Notes: generated by a model from the sequence alone, not told the origin. A stretch of DNA of 64,000 bases from Marinomonas aquiplantarum (GCF_003314975.1 NZ_QNRF01000005.1:279945-343944), one strand, 5' to 3'; counted from the stretch's first letter, positions 54,154 through 63,626 are shown. A program made the numbers and translations.

Positions 54154-54387
54154 ATGGATCACCAAGCTGAGCTTGATGCGACCGGATTACTTTGCCCTGA
54201 GCCCGTTATGATGTTGCACGCCAAAATGAGAGAAATCTCAGCTAAAGAAATACTAAAGGTCACAGCAACGGACCCATCAACCACTCGAGACATTCCCAAA
54301 TTTTGTCAATTTCTCGGCCATACTTTACTTGAGCAAGAACAGAAAGAAGATACTTACTATTACTGGATTGAAAAAAAAGAGGCTTAA
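54154..54387 (+). CDS. tusA: Sulfurtransferase TusA
   Basis: Sulfur carrier for tRNA thiolation and molybdenum cofactor. The 77 residues have the active-site motif [10 protein letters not shown] (Cys14 or near) and the fold of the SirA/TusA family. It begins 33 bases after the hydrolase gene. A terminator overlaps its stop codon. Confidence 0.95.
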   Translation: MDHQAELDATGLLCPEPVMMLHAKMREISAKEILKVTATDPSTTRDIPKFCQFLGHTLLEQEQKEDTYYYWIEKKEA

Positions 54388-54405
54388 TCATTAAGCCTCT
54401 TTTTT
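54377..54405 (+). terminator. Terminator overlapping the tusA stop
   Basis: AAGAGGCTTAA and TTAAGCCTCTT pair around TCA, and a T run follows. The 5' arm includes the stop codon of tusA. Confidence 0.9.
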
Positions 54406-54461
54406 ATTAAGCAAGGTTTCTAATAACCACGCTAAAAACAGTCAACTTGTTCGCGTCTTCG

Positions 54462-55055
54462 TTAAGCCACTCTAAGTTTTTGCGTCGCTTTTTTGTCTTC
54501 ATCCAACGCAATTGTGTAGATCTGTTGGAAGCTAGAGAAAGACACATCTATGTCCAATCTTAACTCCCGAGCCACATCATTCGATGAGACCAAACCACGA
54601 ATCGCCTTAGTCGTTTCATCAATGACTAATAAGTGTTGGTAAGGGTTGTTACGCTGACTAAACAGCAGTGATTCAATGTCTGAATTCTTCAATGAATTGT
54701 AGGACAGAGCTAAAAGTGTTTCTTTAGAGCGCATGAGGTCAGTGACAAGCAACTCAGATCTCTGATAACCATCCGCTACTTTACGGATAAACACATCTTC
54801 AGATAAATCTTCTAAACTGATCACGCCTATAAATTGATTGTTTGAATCCACCACCAACTTCATGCGCACATGCTCTTTACGCATTAAAGTAACCAATTCG
54901 TCTGCACGAACATTGGATTCAATTACTCTTGGTCCGCCTGTCGCAAAGTCTGTAAATACCGTGAGAGCAGATGAATACAAATTCGTATTATCGGATGTGT
55001 TTGGCCAAGTTAATTCATTAACATCTTTTGTTGAAATATAAGTAAGTGTTTTCAT
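54462..55055 (-). CDS. CBS-domain protein
   Basis: 197 residues with two CBS-like units: FATGGPRVIESNVRADELVTLM with MKLVVDSNNQFIGVISLEDL, then VTDLMRSKETLLALSYNSL with HLLVIDETTKAIRGLVSSNDVAR. CBS pairs sense adenine nucleotides. No attached enzymatic domain is visible. It follows the 99-residue secreted protein gene. Confidence 0.85.
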   Translation of the reverse strand: MKTLTYISTKDVNELTWPNTSDNTNLYSSALTVFTDFATGGPRVIESNVRADELVTLMRKEHVRMKLVVDSNNQFIGVISLEDLSEDVFIRKVADGYQRSELLVTDLMRSKETLLALSYNSLKNSDIESLLFSQRNNPYQHLLVIDETTKAIRGLVSSNDVARELRLDIDVSFSSFQQIYTIALDEDKKATQKLRVA

Positions 55056-55105
55056 AACGAAACTCCTTCAAAAATTTAGTTTTTTATAAAGCAATTCTGA
55101 ATACG

Positions 55106-55405
55106 TTATGAAACGGGTGGTGCTCTTGGCTCAGTTTTATTAATGTCGTAATTAGACGATATCTCAACGGGTGGGATGTATTGGTTGAGTAGGGTGTTAT
55201 CCAATACATTGCTGTCGCGGTAAGCCAGTAAAAGGCTTTTATCAGAACCAAAGTCTTGATCTGGAACAGAGACTTCACAGAAGCGTTGTTCTAAACTGGG
55301 TTCAATCCAGCGTAATTGACTCACTTCTTTCGCATTAGCACGCTGCGTTATCGTCAATAATGACGACAACAAAACCGCTAATATAATGAGTAATTGCACT
55401 TTCAT
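55106..55405 (-). CDS. Small secreted protein, function unknown
   Basis: 99 residues. The signal peptide (residues 1-25, VQLLIILAVLLSSLLTITQRANA) is clear, and the mature part starts KEVSQLRW. One cysteine remains in the mature part (RFCEVSV), and the C-terminus is Pro-rich. No known family recognised. It lies 50 bases upstream of the CBS gene on the same strand, so they may be cotranscribed. Confidence 0.65.
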   Translation of the reverse strand: MKVQLLIILAVLLSSLLTITQRANAKEVSQLRWIEPSLEQRFCEVSVPDQDFGSDKSLLLAYRDSNVLDNTLLNQYIPPVEISSNYDINKTEPRAPPVS

Positions 55406-55600
55406 ATCACACCTAAAGACATGTTCTAAGAAATTAATATAGGCTCGCTTAACCGTAAATCACAGCTTTTTTATTAAATTGCCCTGTATTTGCACTATGT
55501 CATGAATTTTTTTGCTCGAAAGCCATCTCAAAGCTTGGAAGATTCGAATAACTGGCTTTTATCCACATACTGGAGCAAGAGGACTTATTCGCCCCTTTCC

Positions 55601-55614
55601 TTGATCTAGGTCGC
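55601..55614 (+). promoter_or_regulatory. Possible Fnr/Anr box upstream of adhP
   Basis: TTGAT-CTAG-GTCGC has a perfect left half-site and a poor right one. It lies 66 bases before the dehydrogenase start. Alcohol dehydrogenases are often Anr-controlled, and fnr is in this window, but the match is incomplete. The rest of the 274-base gap shows no gene. Confidence 0.35.
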
Positions 55615-55679
55615 ATCTTGTTTTGTTTTTATCGACTAACATCAAAGTGTCGAAATCACTCTTTAAATAGGAGAAGATG

Positions 55680-56696
55680 ATGAAAGCGGCTGTCGCAAAC
55701 CAATTTGGCAACATATTAAAAATAGAAGAGGTAGCCAAACCTCAAATCAACCCTCATCAAGTCTTGGTTAAAATACATGCCTGTGGTGTGTGTCATACGG
55801 ATTTACATGCCTGCCACGGTGATTGGCCCGTTAAGCCAACCCTACCATTAATTCCTGGTCATGAAGGTGTTGGTGAAGTCATTGAAGTGGGTGCCAATGT
55901 TGAGCATTTAAGTATTGGTGACAGAGTTGGCATACCATGGCTGTACAGTGCATGTGGGCATTGTGAATACTGCCTATCTGGCGATGAAAACCTTTGTTTA
56001 TCTCAACAAAACGCAGGCTATTCTGTCGATGGTAGTTATGCTGAATACTGTGCCGCCCATGGGGACTATGTCGTAAAAGTCCCTGATGGTCTGAATTATG
56101 TCGACGCCGCCCCTCTTTTTTGTGCCGGCGTGACGACCTATAAAGCCTTGAAAGTGTCTCAAGCTAAACCGGGGAACTGGGTTGCTATTTTTGGTATCGG
56201 CGGGTTAGGGCACCTGGCGGTTCAATATGCTGTTGCCATGGGATTACGAGTGGTTGCAGTCGATACAGGAGACGCAAAGCGTCAATTGGCCAAACAGCTA
56301 GGTGCTGAGCAATATTTTGACTTTAAAACAGACGATGTGGTTGATGATATTGTCAACTTAACTGGTGGCGTACATGCAACAGTATGTACCGCAGTAAGCA
56401 AAGCTGGATTTAGGCAAAGCTACGATGTGGTCCGTCGAGGCGGCAAATGCGTCCTAGTGGGCTTGCCACCTGAAGACATGCCTTTACCCATTTTTAACAC
56501 GGTTTTAAACGGTGTTAGCGTAGTAGGCTCAATTGTGGGTACGCGAAAAGATTTAGAAGAGTGTCTTGAATTTGCGGCCCGAGGCAAAGTAAAAGCCATT
56601 ATTGAAGAGAAACAGTTAGAGGACATTAATGATATTTTCTCTGACATGGAGAAAGGTGAGATTACAGGCCGGATCGTGATGTCACTAACCCAATGA
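55680..56696 (+). CDS. adhP: Zinc-dependent alcohol dehydrogenase, AdhP-like
   Basis: 338 residues. Catalytic-zinc residues are in [17 protein letters not shown] and GHEGVGEV, and the structural-zinc cysteines are in [15 protein letters not shown]. The NAD-binding motif is [15 protein letters not shown] choose the second ATG, six bases after AGGAG. Relatives oxidise ethanol and propanol with NAD. The gene ends at a terminator. Confidence 0.95.
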   Translation: MKAAVANQFGNILKIEEVAKPQINPHQVLVKIHACGVCHTDLHACHGDWPVKPTLPLIPGHEGVGEVIEVGANVEHLSIGDRVGIPWLYSACGHCEYCLSGDENLCLSQQNAGYSVDGSYAEYCAAHGDYVVKVPDGLNYVDAAPLFCAGVTTYKALKVSQAKPGNWVAIFGIGGLGHLAVQYAVAMGLRVVAVDTGDAKRQLAKQLGAEQYFDFKTDDVVDDIVNLTGGVHATVCTAVSKAGFRQSYDVVRRGGKCVLVGLPPEDMPLPIFNTVLNGVSVVGSIVGTRKDLEECLEFAARGKVKAIIEEKQLEDINDIFSDMEKGEITGRIVMSLTQ

Positions 56697-56719
56697 TATA
56701 AACAGTACTTTTCTCTATA

Positions 56720-56748
56720 AAAAGAGCCACTTAATTGTGGCTTTTTTT
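56720..56748 (+). terminator. Rho-independent terminator of adhP
   Basis: AAAGAGCCAC and GTGGCTTTTTTT pair around TTAATT. The following 240 bases up to sdhC carry no gene but hold the palindrome TTAGTTAACTAA at 56919-56930, which may be part of sdhC control. Confidence 0.85.
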
Positions 56749-56987
56749 CATTTCGATCCTCATCGTCGAAGAAGTTGTGATCTAAAACACCGCCATTTTC
56801 AGTATCTATTTTCACCATTCTAATGATTTTAAGCTCAAAGCTTGTATTTAGCACTCTTGTTCTGCGTCAAATTGTATTAGAATGTGTGCGTTTTTTTAAT
56901 GTCATGACTATATTGGCATTAGTTAACTAATAATCTTCACCAGATTAAATCATCTCACTGCGTAATGATTGATAAAGGAGCTCACTA

Positions 56988-57368
56988 ATGAGCAAAGCTC
57001 GACCGATCAACCTAGATCTGAAGACTATTCGCCTGCCGATTACGGCTATTGCCTCTATCCTGCATCGCATCTCAGCCGTCATTATTTGGGTTGGCTTGGG
57101 TATGTCTCTAACAGCAGGTTACTTCTCTTTGCAGTCTGACGACCGCTTTAACTCAATCTTCAACTACATGACTGATAACTTTATTGGTCAGTTTGTTGTC
57201 TGGGGTATGCTGACGGCACTGGGTTATTATGTGGTTGCTACTATTAAGCATATCATTCAAGACTTTGGGCACTTTGAAGAATTAGAAAGTGGTATGTTCG
57301 TTTCCAAACTCGCGATTGCGGTTGGTATTGTTTTAAGTATTTTATCAGGAGTTTGGGTATGGCTATAA
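56988..57368 (+). CDS. sdhC: Succinate dehydrogenase membrane subunit SdhC, lacking the usual heme ligand
   Basis: 126 residues, three membrane helices, starting RPINLDLKTIRLPITAIASILHRIS, very close to E. coli SdhC (residues 5-29). Ser23 and Arg27 of the quinone site are kept. The E. coli heme b ligand His84 (AYH-VVVGIRH) is replaced by Tyr81 in GYY-VVATIKH; only the second His is retained. AGGAG precedes the ATG. It is followed by sdhD but not by sdhA or sdhB, so it is an isolated anchor pair. Confidence 0.93.
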   Translation: MSKARPINLDLKTIRLPITAIASILHRISAVIIWVGLGMSLTAGYFSLQSDDRFNSIFNYMTDNFIGQFVVWGMLTALGYYVVATIKHIIQDFGHFEELESGMFVSKLAIAVGIVLSILSGVWVWL

Positions 57369-57709
57369 GTGCAGCAGATAAAGCCAGAAGTGGCACAAAA
57401 GAATGGTTATTTCAACGCATCACAAATGCCTTAATTTGTGTTTGGGCAATCATTACGGTCGTTTTACTGATAGATAACCAGCCAAGCAATCTTGCGGACT
57501 TTTCAGCTTTGCTTGCGCCTATTTGGTACAAGGCATTGTCTAGTGTCGTGTTGATTTTGGCGGCATTCAATTCTGTACTAGCTGGCTGGCAAATTAGTAC
57601 GGATTACATCAAAGGTCTTGCGATTAATCTGATCTTCAACCTTTTAGTTCGATTGATTAGTCTAGTGTACCTTGTGGTTGGTATGTACGTTTTGTGGGGA
57701 TTGAGTTAA
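57359..57709 (+). CDS. sdhD: Succinate dehydrogenase membrane subunit SdhD, lacking the usual heme ligand
   Basis: 116 residues from the ATG at 57359, with CAGGAG upstream; it overlaps sdhC by ten bases. Three membrane helices are visible. The conserved GWQISTDYIK aligns with E. coli MWQVLTDYVK, so Asp82 and Tyr83 of the quinone site are kept. At the E. coli heme ligand His71 this protein has Asn71. The conventional sdhAB genes do not follow. Confidence 0.9.
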   Translation: MAISAADKARSGTKEWLFQRITNALICVWAIITVVLLIDNQPSNLADFSALLAPIWYKALSSVVLILAAFNSVLAGWQISTDYIKGLAINLIFNLLVRLISLVYLVVGMYVLWGLS

Positions 57710-57728
57710 ACACGGATCTTCACTAAAG

Positions 57729-57764
57729 CCAGAAGGTGTTATCATAAACCATAACACCTTCTGG
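57729..57764. terminator. Long inverted repeat between sdhD and the MaoC gene
   Basis: CCAGAAGGTGTTAT and ATAACACCTTCTGG pair perfectly across eight bases, between convergent genes. There is no T run, so it may act as a bidirectional barrier or RNA-stabilising hairpin. Confidence 0.65.
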
Positions 57765-57771
57765 TTGAATT

Positions 57772-58194
57772 CTACTGAGCGGCAGGCAACATAATAGTTG
57801 CTTCACCTGTCACCACAACTTTCCCTTCACATTCACAAACAGTTTTCAAGGTCACACGACGGCGACGTTCATTTATGTCCGCAACGGTAACTTTTGTGAC
57901 GACTTCTTGCCCGATAAACACTGGAGAGCGGAACTTAAGAGTTTGCTCCAAATAGATGCAACCAGGACCAGGTAATTGTGTGCCAATGGCTGCAGAGATA
58001 AAGCCCGCCGTCAACATGCCGTGTGCAATAGGTTGCCCGAAAGAGGTTGTGGCTGCATAGTCAGCATCTAAATGCACAGGGTTTGTATCGCCTGTTACTT
58101 CAGCAAATGCTTGGACGTCTTGTTGCGTAACCGTTTTTCTGTATTCAACCGTTTGATCTAATGTCAGTTCTTCTAATGTAAACCCTGAATTCAT
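57772..58194 (-). CDS. MaoC-like (R)-specific enoyl-CoA hydratase
   Basis: 140 residues of the hot-dog hydratase type. The hydratase signature includes Asp in TGDTNPVHLDADYA and His in FGQPIAHGMLTAGF, as in PhaJ. It can supply (R)-3-hydroxyacyl-CoA, for example for polyhydroxyalkanoate, but the partner genes are not here. It is convergent with sdhD. Confidence 0.93.
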   Translation of the reverse strand: MNSGFTLEELTLDQTVEYRKTVTQQDVQAFAEVTGDTNPVHLDADYAATTSFGQPIAHGMLTAGFISAAIGTQLPGPGCIYLEQTLKFRSPVFIGQEVVTKVTVADINERRRRVTLKTVCECEGKVVVTGEATIMLPAAQ

Positions 58195-58272
58195 TGGTAA
58201 TCCTTATCGTGAAAATTTCCGCTATGGTACACTTTCAGTTAATACATTAACAAATCTTTAGGGCTTAAATAC

Positions 58273-59283
58273 ATGAGTTGGACGGAAGAAGAAGATAAGG
58301 CAGCTAAGCAAAATCAACCAACTGTCAATGCAGAAGGTGACTCTAAACAAAACAGCATTGATGCAAACAACGAAATTTGGGCTTTACTCGAAAAAACTTT
58401 GCTTGAAAACATGGTTGAAAAAAGACGGGCAAGACGTTGGAAAATTTTCTTTCGATTTACCACTCTAGCCATCTTGGTTGGCATATTAGTCGCTTGGTTT
58501 ACTCGTAGCGAATTAAGCGAAATGCAAATACAAGGGGATACCGTTGCCATTATACCAATGCAAGGCGTTATTGGTTCAGACGCCGACATTGAATCGTCTG
58601 AAATGGTGTCTTTATTGGACAGTGCCTACAGCAACAATCAATTAAAAGGCGTGATCATTGAAATGAATAGCCCTGGGGGAAGCCCAGTGCATTCAGGCAT
58701 TATTTACGATGCGATCCGTAACAAGCAAGCGGTGTACCCAGATATTCCAATTTTAGTGGTAGTAGAAGACATGGCGGCATCCGGCGGATATTACATTGCG
58801 TCTGCTGCCTCTGAAATCTATGCTAATCAGGCGAGTTTGGTCGGTTCTATTGGTGTCATTTCGTCAGGGTTTGAGGCGTCTGAATTGTTGGAAAAAATTG
58901 GGGTAGAACGACGAGTTTTCACTGCAGGTCGAAATAAAGCCTTTCTTGATCCATTTACCCCGATGTCAGAGGAAGCTGAGGAAAAATGGCAGTCCGTATT
59001 GGACGAAACTCATCAGCAATTTATCGATGCTGTTAAAGCGGGGCGCAAAGATCGCCTTACTGTCACTGATGATGTTTTTTCAGGCATGATATTCACTGGT
59101 ACCCAAGCCGAAAAAATTGGATTAATTGATGGCTTGGCGAGCATCAATCAACTGCTTGAAACTCGTTTCCCTAATGCTAGACCTATTTTATTCGAGCCTA
59201 AAGAAGAGCCTTTAAAGGAATTAGCAAAAGAGTTGGGAGTGGAATTTGCTGTTAAAGCATTGAGCCAATATCAGTGGCAATAA
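58273..59283 (+). CDS. sppA: Signal peptide peptidase SppA
   Basis: 336-residue membrane serine protease of the small SppA type. A single membrane helix at residues about 60-78 is followed by the periplasmic catalytic domain. Ser170 (MAASGGYYIA) and Lys222 (GRNKAFLDPF) are 52 apart, as in Bacillus SppA (Ser147 and Lys199), which makes the dyad assignment firm. It degrades leftover signal peptides. The first 50 residues are hydrophilic and cytoplasmic. Confidence 0.95.
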   Translation: MSWTEEEDKAAKQNQPTVNAEGDSKQNSIDANNEIWALLEKTLLENMVEKRRARRWKIFFRFTTLAILVGILVAWFTRSELSEMQIQGDTVAIIPMQGVIGSDADIESSEMVSLLDSAYSNNQLKGVIIEMNSPGGSPVHSGIIYDAIRNKQAVYPDIPILVVVEDMAASGGYYIASAASEIYANQASLVGSIGVISSGFEASELLEKIGVERRVFTAGRNKAFLDPFTPMSEEAEEKWQSVLDETHQQFIDAVKAGRKDRLTVTDDVFSGMIFTGTQAEKIGLIDGLASINQLLETRFPNARPILFEPKEEPLKELAKELGVEFAVKALSQYQWQ

Positions 59284-59296
59284 ATTTCGTGAGTTT

Positions 59297-59331
59297 AAAA
59301 AAAGCGTCTACGTTAACTAGGCGCTTTTTTT
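59297..59331 (+). terminator. Rho-independent terminator of sppA
   Basis: AAAAAAAGCGTCTA pairs with TAGGCGCTTTTTTT (one G-T pair) around CGTTAAC. Confidence 0.88.
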
Positions 59332-59426
59332 ATGTCTCAGTGAAAGTTATATGAAAACATCGCAACAAATGATAAATTAAATAAATATTTTACATTAATT
59401 ATTTTATCTGTTTTTAAAGAGCTAAT

Positions 59427-60194
59427 ATGGCTAGAAAAGCGAACATCTCAAGAAGCGAAATCCTGCAAGCTTGCTGGACCCTTATCGACAAACAGCAATA
59501 TCCAAACATCCCCAGAGTCGCTCAATACTTTCTCGATAAAGATGGTCGACAGTGCTCGAATACCACCTTGCTAAATGCCATTAACCAATGGCAAAAAGAT
59601 TACCAAGAACATCAAGAGCAAATCGAACTCAACCTCGACGAACGACTCGCCGCACCTATAAAACAATTCATACGAGAAACGACGAAACAGTTAAATCAGC
59701 TAGTTGAAGAAAAAGCCTTTGATGTGGAGGCAGAACGCAAACTCAAACAGTCCGCTATTGATTCTGACTACCTGTCATTAAGTGCGAGTCTTGCGACATT
59801 AGAAGAAGCGCATCAAGAATTAAAAGAAGTGCATCATAGTCACCAAATTCAAACGGCCAGCCTTACTCAAGAAAAACAGTACCTAGAAAAACGTCTCAAT
59901 GAGGTTGCGTCACACAATCAACTATTAAAAAAACAATTAGAAGAAGCGCATAAAGCAAACGAAACATTGCGACTTAATTTGGCGCAGCGAGAGCTAGATC
60001 TTGCTAAGCAAGACGTTCAAATCAGCAGCCTGGAGCGGGCACACGCTGAACAACACTTACAACAACAAAACGAACAGCAAAAATTAGAGCAAGCCAATCG
60101 ACAATGGCAAGAGATTCACAGTCAGCTCGAATCTCTCAACGCATCCGTAAATCAACTACAAGATAAAGACAAAGATAGAGGCAAGGGTAAATAG
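59427..60194 (+). CDS. KfrA-like DNA-binding coiled-coil protein
   Basis: 255 residues. The N-terminal domain (residues about 1-60, ISRSEILQACWTLIDKQQYPNI and SNTTLLNAINQWQKDY) is the KfrA_N type found in plasmid-stability proteins. A long coiled coil fills the rest and the tail is rich in Lys and Asp. KfrA is typically plasmid-borne; here it is surrounded by chromosomal housekeeping genes. It may act in nucleoid structure or be a captured plasmid gene. The 95-base region before it is very AT-rich. Confidence 0.88.
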   Translation: MARKANISRSEILQACWTLIDKQQYPNIPRVAQYFLDKDGRQCSNTTLLNAINQWQKDYQEHQEQIELNLDERLAAPIKQFIRETTKQLNQLVEEKAFDVEAERKLKQSAIDSDYLSLSASLATLEEAHQELKEVHHSHQIQTASLTQEKQYLEKRLNEVASHNQLLKKQLEEAHKANETLRLNLAQRELDLAKQDVQISSLERAHAEQHLQQQNEQQKLEQANRQWQEIHSQLESLNASVNQLQDKDKDRGKGK

Positions 60195-60243
60195 TCGTTA
60201 TAATGAAGCACGCTTTTAACGATCCAACCACAAAGAAGAGACA

Positions 60244-61152
60244 ATGAGCCGTAAACAAACAGCCATTCGCGATTTACATAACATCAAAGATTTCATTAGA
60301 TGGACATTTACGCGCTTTCAAAATGCCAATTTATTCTATGGTCACGGTACCGATAATGCTTGGGATGAAGCCGTCCAGTTGGTTATGGGGGTACTTAAAC
60401 TGCCGCTGGATTTTGATCGCGACATGTTGGATTGCGCATTAACGCAAAATGAAAAAAAACACATTCTCAAACTGGTTCATCGCCGAATTAACCAACGAGA
60501 GCCATTACCATATTTATTAGGTGAAGCTTGGTTCATGGGCTTACCGTTTCACGTTACTAAAGATACTCTCATTCCTAGGTCACCCATATTATCGTTACTT
60601 GAGACCGAGTTTTCACCTTGGCTAATGCATTACCCATTCAACATCTTAGACATGTGCACTGGCTCTGGCTGTCTTGGTATTGCAGCAGCCTTGATCTTTG
60701 AGGATTCAGAGGTCGATCTGAGCGATATCAGTGAGGCAGCTTTAACCGTCGCACAGCAAAACATTCAGCGTCATGACGTTGAAGATCGAGTTCGCACCAT
60801 ACATTCGGATATGTTTGCGGGTTTAGGAGACAAGCAGTACGATCTTATTATTTGTAACCCGCCATATGTCGATCAAGATGATTTTGAAAGCGCGCCAGAA
60901 GAGTTCCATAACGAGCCAGAAATCGCCCTAACATCAGGCGAAGACGGTTTGGATTTTACGCATCAATTTTTATCAAAAGCCGCACATTACTTAAATGATG
61001 ATGGCATTCTGGTGTACGAAGTTGGCAATTCTGAAGTGGCTCTGCAAGCCGCATACCCAGACACCCCATTTATGTGGATGGAGCTGGAACAGGGCGGTAA
61101 TGGCGTGTTCATTTTAACCAAAGAACAATTAATCGAATTATTAAACGAGTAG
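60244..61152 (+). CDS. prmB: Ribosomal protein L3 glutamine methyltransferase PrmB
   Basis: Methylates the Gln of ribosomal protein L3. The 302 residues have the SAM motif LDMCTGSGCLGIAAAL and the catalytic motif IICNPPYVDQ, plus an N-terminal helical domain (YGHGTDNAWDEAVQLV). Six bases of GAAGAGAC precede the ATG. aroC follows nine bases downstream, the same order as in E. coli. Confidence 0.97.
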   Translation: MSRKQTAIRDLHNIKDFIRWTFTRFQNANLFYGHGTDNAWDEAVQLVMGVLKLPLDFDRDMLDCALTQNEKKHILKLVHRRINQREPLPYLLGEAWFMGLPFHVTKDTLIPRSPILSLLETEFSPWLMHYPFNILDMCTGSGCLGIAAALIFEDSEVDLSDISEAALTVAQQNIQRHDVEDRVRTIHSDMFAGLGDKQYDLIICNPPYVDQDDFESAPEEFHNEPEIALTSGEDGLDFTHQFLSKAAHYLNDDGILVYEVGNSEVALQAAYPDTPFMWMELEQGGNGVFILTKEQLIELLNE

Positions 61153-61161
61153 AATAAACCT

Positions 61162-62259
61162 ATGTCAGGCAATACGTTCGGAACCCTATTTAAAGTCACC
61201 ACATTTGGTGAAAGTCATGGCTTAGCATTAGGCGCTATCGTAGATGGCTGCCCTCCAGGTATTGAAATCTGTGAAGCCGATTTACAGCGTGATCTGGATC
61301 TTAGAAAACCAGGCACGTCAAAACACACGACACAGCGCCGTGAAGCAGACGAGGTTAAAATCTTATCCGGCGTGTTCGAAGGAAAAACAACCGGCACACC
61401 GATTGGCTTGCTGATTGAAAACACCGATCAACGCTCAAAAGATTATGGCAACATCGCCAATACTTTTAGACCAGCACATGCCGACTACACTTACGATCAA
61501 AAGTACGGTTTCCGAGACTATCGAGGTGGCGGTCGCTCTTCAGCACGGGAAACCGCCATGCGAGTTGCAGCTGGTGCCATCGCTAAAAAGTACTTAAAAC
61601 AAACTTTCGGCATCGAAATACAAGGCTATTTATCACAACTTGGCCCCATCAAACTGGCGGTTAAAGACCTATCTCAAGTCTACGAAAATAGCTTCTTTAG
61701 CCCAGACCCAGACGCCATTCCAGAATTGGAAACATACATGACGGCGCTGCGCAGAGAAGGCGACTCGATTGGCGCTAAAATTACGGTAATCGCCAAAAAT
61801 GTCATGCCAGGACTTGGTGCACCCGTATTCGATCGCTTGGATGCTGACATAGCTAAAGCCATGATGGGCATCAATGCGGTTAAAGGGGTTGAAATTGGAG
61901 ATGGTTTCGATGTCATTGAGCAAAAAGGCAGCCAACATAGAGATGAAATGACACCAGAAGGCTTTCTGACAAACCATGCTGGCGGTGTATTGGGTGGTAT
62001 CTCATCAGGCCAAGACATTGTCGTTAACATGGCATTAAAACCTACTTCCAGTATTACCACACCAGGTAAAAGCATCGATCGTGATGGCAATGCTATCGAC
62101 GTCATTACTAAGGGACGTCACGATCCTTGTGTCGGCATTCGTGCGACACCAATCGCAGAAGCCATGTTAGCCATCACGCTAATTGACCACTTGCTGCGTC
62201 ATCGAGGTCAAAATGCCGATGTAATGTGTCCAACACCAATCATTAAAGGGCAAGCGTAG
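61162..62259 (+). CDS. aroC: Chorismate synthase AroC
   Basis: Last common step of aromatic amino acid synthesis, using reduced FMN. The 365 residues have [18 protein letters not shown] at the start, [18 protein letters not shown] in the middle, and [15 protein letters not shown] and [17 protein letters not shown] near the end. All family motifs are present. Confidence 0.98.
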   Translation: MSGNTFGTLFKVTTFGESHGLALGAIVDGCPPGIEICEADLQRDLDLRKPGTSKHTTQRREADEVKILSGVFEGKTTGTPIGLLIENTDQRSKDYGNIANTFRPAHADYTYDQKYGFRDYRGGGRSSARETAMRVAAGAIAKKYLKQTFGIEIQGYLSQLGPIKLAVKDLSQVYENSFFSPDPDAIPELETYMTALRREGDSIGAKITVIAKNVMPGLGAPVFDRLDADIAKAMMGINAVKGVEIGDGFDVIEQKGSQHRDEMTPEGFLTNHAGGVLGGISSGQDIVVNMALKPTSSITTPGKSIDRDGNAIDVITKGRHDPCVGIRATPIAEAMLAITLIDHLLRHRGQNADVMCPTPIIKGQA

Positions 62260-62273
62260 CTGTAAGCAAGCTC

Positions 62274-62304
62274 AAAAGCCGCAATCTTTGGTTGCGGCTT
62301 TTTT
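62274..62304 (+). terminator. Rho-independent terminator of aroC
   Basis: AAAAGCCGCAA and TTGCGGCTTTT pair around a short loop and a T run follows. Confidence 0.93.
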
Positions 62305-62334
62305 CGTTTCAAACGGTATATTAATGAGGAACAC

Positions 62335-62886
62335 ATGACTTCCGTGATTCGCATTCAAGTTGGCTCAACCAACCCTGTAAAAGTCGCCGCGGCCAAGCAG
62401 GCTTTTGAGCAATGTCATCCTGATCATATTATTCATTGTGAAGGTCGGTCGACGCCATCTGGTGTAGCGGATCAGCCAATGACAGAGTCAGAAACACGCC
62501 TTGGCGCGGTTAATAGAGCACTAACTTGCCAGCAAGATGACTTCAACAAGCAATTCGATTTTTATATTTCTATGGAAGGTGGCGTTGATCAGTTTGAGGA
62601 GGGCGCTGCAACCTTTGCTTATATTGCGATTGTGGATCAAAAAGGAGCCCAACACATAGGTCGAACCGCTAATTTACCACTTCCAGATCAGCTATTTAAA
62701 CGACTTCAAAATCAAGAAGAATTAGGGCCTATAATGGACGAAACCTTTAACACAGAGAACATTCGTCAAAAAGGCGGCGCGATTGGTTTATTCACCAATC
62801 ACGCTGCAACGAGACAAAGTGTCTATTCACAAGCCATTATTTTGGCCTTAGCACCAATTCTACATCCTCAACACTTTTCACATTAA
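62335..62886 (+). CDS. yjjX: Inosine/xanthosine triphosphatase YjjX
   Basis: House-cleaning NTPase of 183 residues that removes ITP and XTP. Motifs include QVGSTNPVKVAAAKQAF at the start, GVADQPMTESETRLGAVNRA, YISMEGGVDQ, and the C-terminal IGLFTNHAATRQSVYSQAI. It is followed 22 bases later by yjjG. Confidence 0.95.
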   Translation: MTSVIRIQVGSTNPVKVAAAKQAFEQCHPDHIIHCEGRSTPSGVADQPMTESETRLGAVNRALTCQQDDFNKQFDFYISMEGGVDQFEEGAATFAYIAIVDQKGAQHIGRTANLPLPDQLFKRLQNQEELGPIMDETFNTENIRQKGGAIGLFTNHAATRQSVYSQAIILALAPILHPQHFSH

Positions 62887-62907
62887 TCACGAAAAAGAAG
62901 CCTAACG

Positions 62908-63579
62908 ATGAAGTATCAGTGGATACTATTTGACGCCGACGAAACCTTATTTCACTTCGATAATTTTTCAGGGCTGAAACGCATGTTTAGCCAGTATGGC
63001 GTCACCTTTGAAAAAGACGATTTCCAAGCCTATCAAGACATCAATAAGCCACTTTGGGTCGATTATCAGAACGGAAAAATAAGTGCTTCAGAGCTGCAAA
63101 CTAGACGATTTGATTATTGGGCAGAAAAACTCAAGGTGAGTTCCAGTCAGCTTAATCAAGAATTTCTTCATGCCATGGCGGAGATTTGTCAGACATTACC
63201 TGGAGCGGATGAACTGATCAAAAGCCTTTATCAGTCTGGCGTTAAAATGGCCATCATCACCAATGGTTTTACACAGTTACAAGAAATTCGTTTGAAAAAG
63301 ACTGGCATGAGCCAATATTTTGAACACCTGATCATTTCAGAGCAAGTTGGTGTCGCAAAGCCAGACGCAAGAATATTCGAGTATGCTTTTGATAAAATGG
63401 CGCAACCGAACAAAGAAAACGTACTCATGGTTGGCGATACGCTGGAATCTGACATCTTGGGAGGTAACCAGTTTGGTGTCGACACATGCTGGCTCAATCA
63501 TCATAAACTCGAAGGGCATGAAAACACTAAGCCAACGTATACCGTTAATCATTTGGCCGAACTGAAGAATCATCTATAA
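62908..63579 (+). CDS. yjjG: Pyrimidine 5'-nucleotidase YjjG
   Basis: HAD phosphatase of 223 residues that cleaves modified pyrimidine nucleotides. Motif I is LFDADETLFHF, motif II is AIITNGFTQLQ, motif III is SEQVGVAKPDARIFEYA, and motif IV is VLMVGDTLESDILGG. The neighbouring yjjX shares the nucleotide-cleaning role. Confidence 0.95.
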   Translation: MKYQWILFDADETLFHFDNFSGLKRMFSQYGVTFEKDDFQAYQDINKPLWVDYQNGKISASELQTRRFDYWAEKLKVSSSQLNQEFLHAMAEICQTLPGADELIKSLYQSGVKMAIITNGFTQLQEIRLKKTGMSQYFEHLIISEQVGVAKPDARIFEYAFDKMAQPNKENVLMVGDTLESDILGGNQFGVDTCWLNHHKLEGHENTKPTYTVNHLAELKNHL

Positions 63580-63593
63580 AACCATGTGTAACG

Positions 63594-63620
63594 AATTAGA
63601 GTCAAAATAGGACTCTAATT
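63594..63620 (+). terminator. First of two hairpins after yjjG
   Basis: AATTAGAGTC and GACTCTAATT pair around seven bases. It is followed by TTACC and not by a T run. Confidence 0.5.
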
Positions 63621-63626
63621 TACCTA

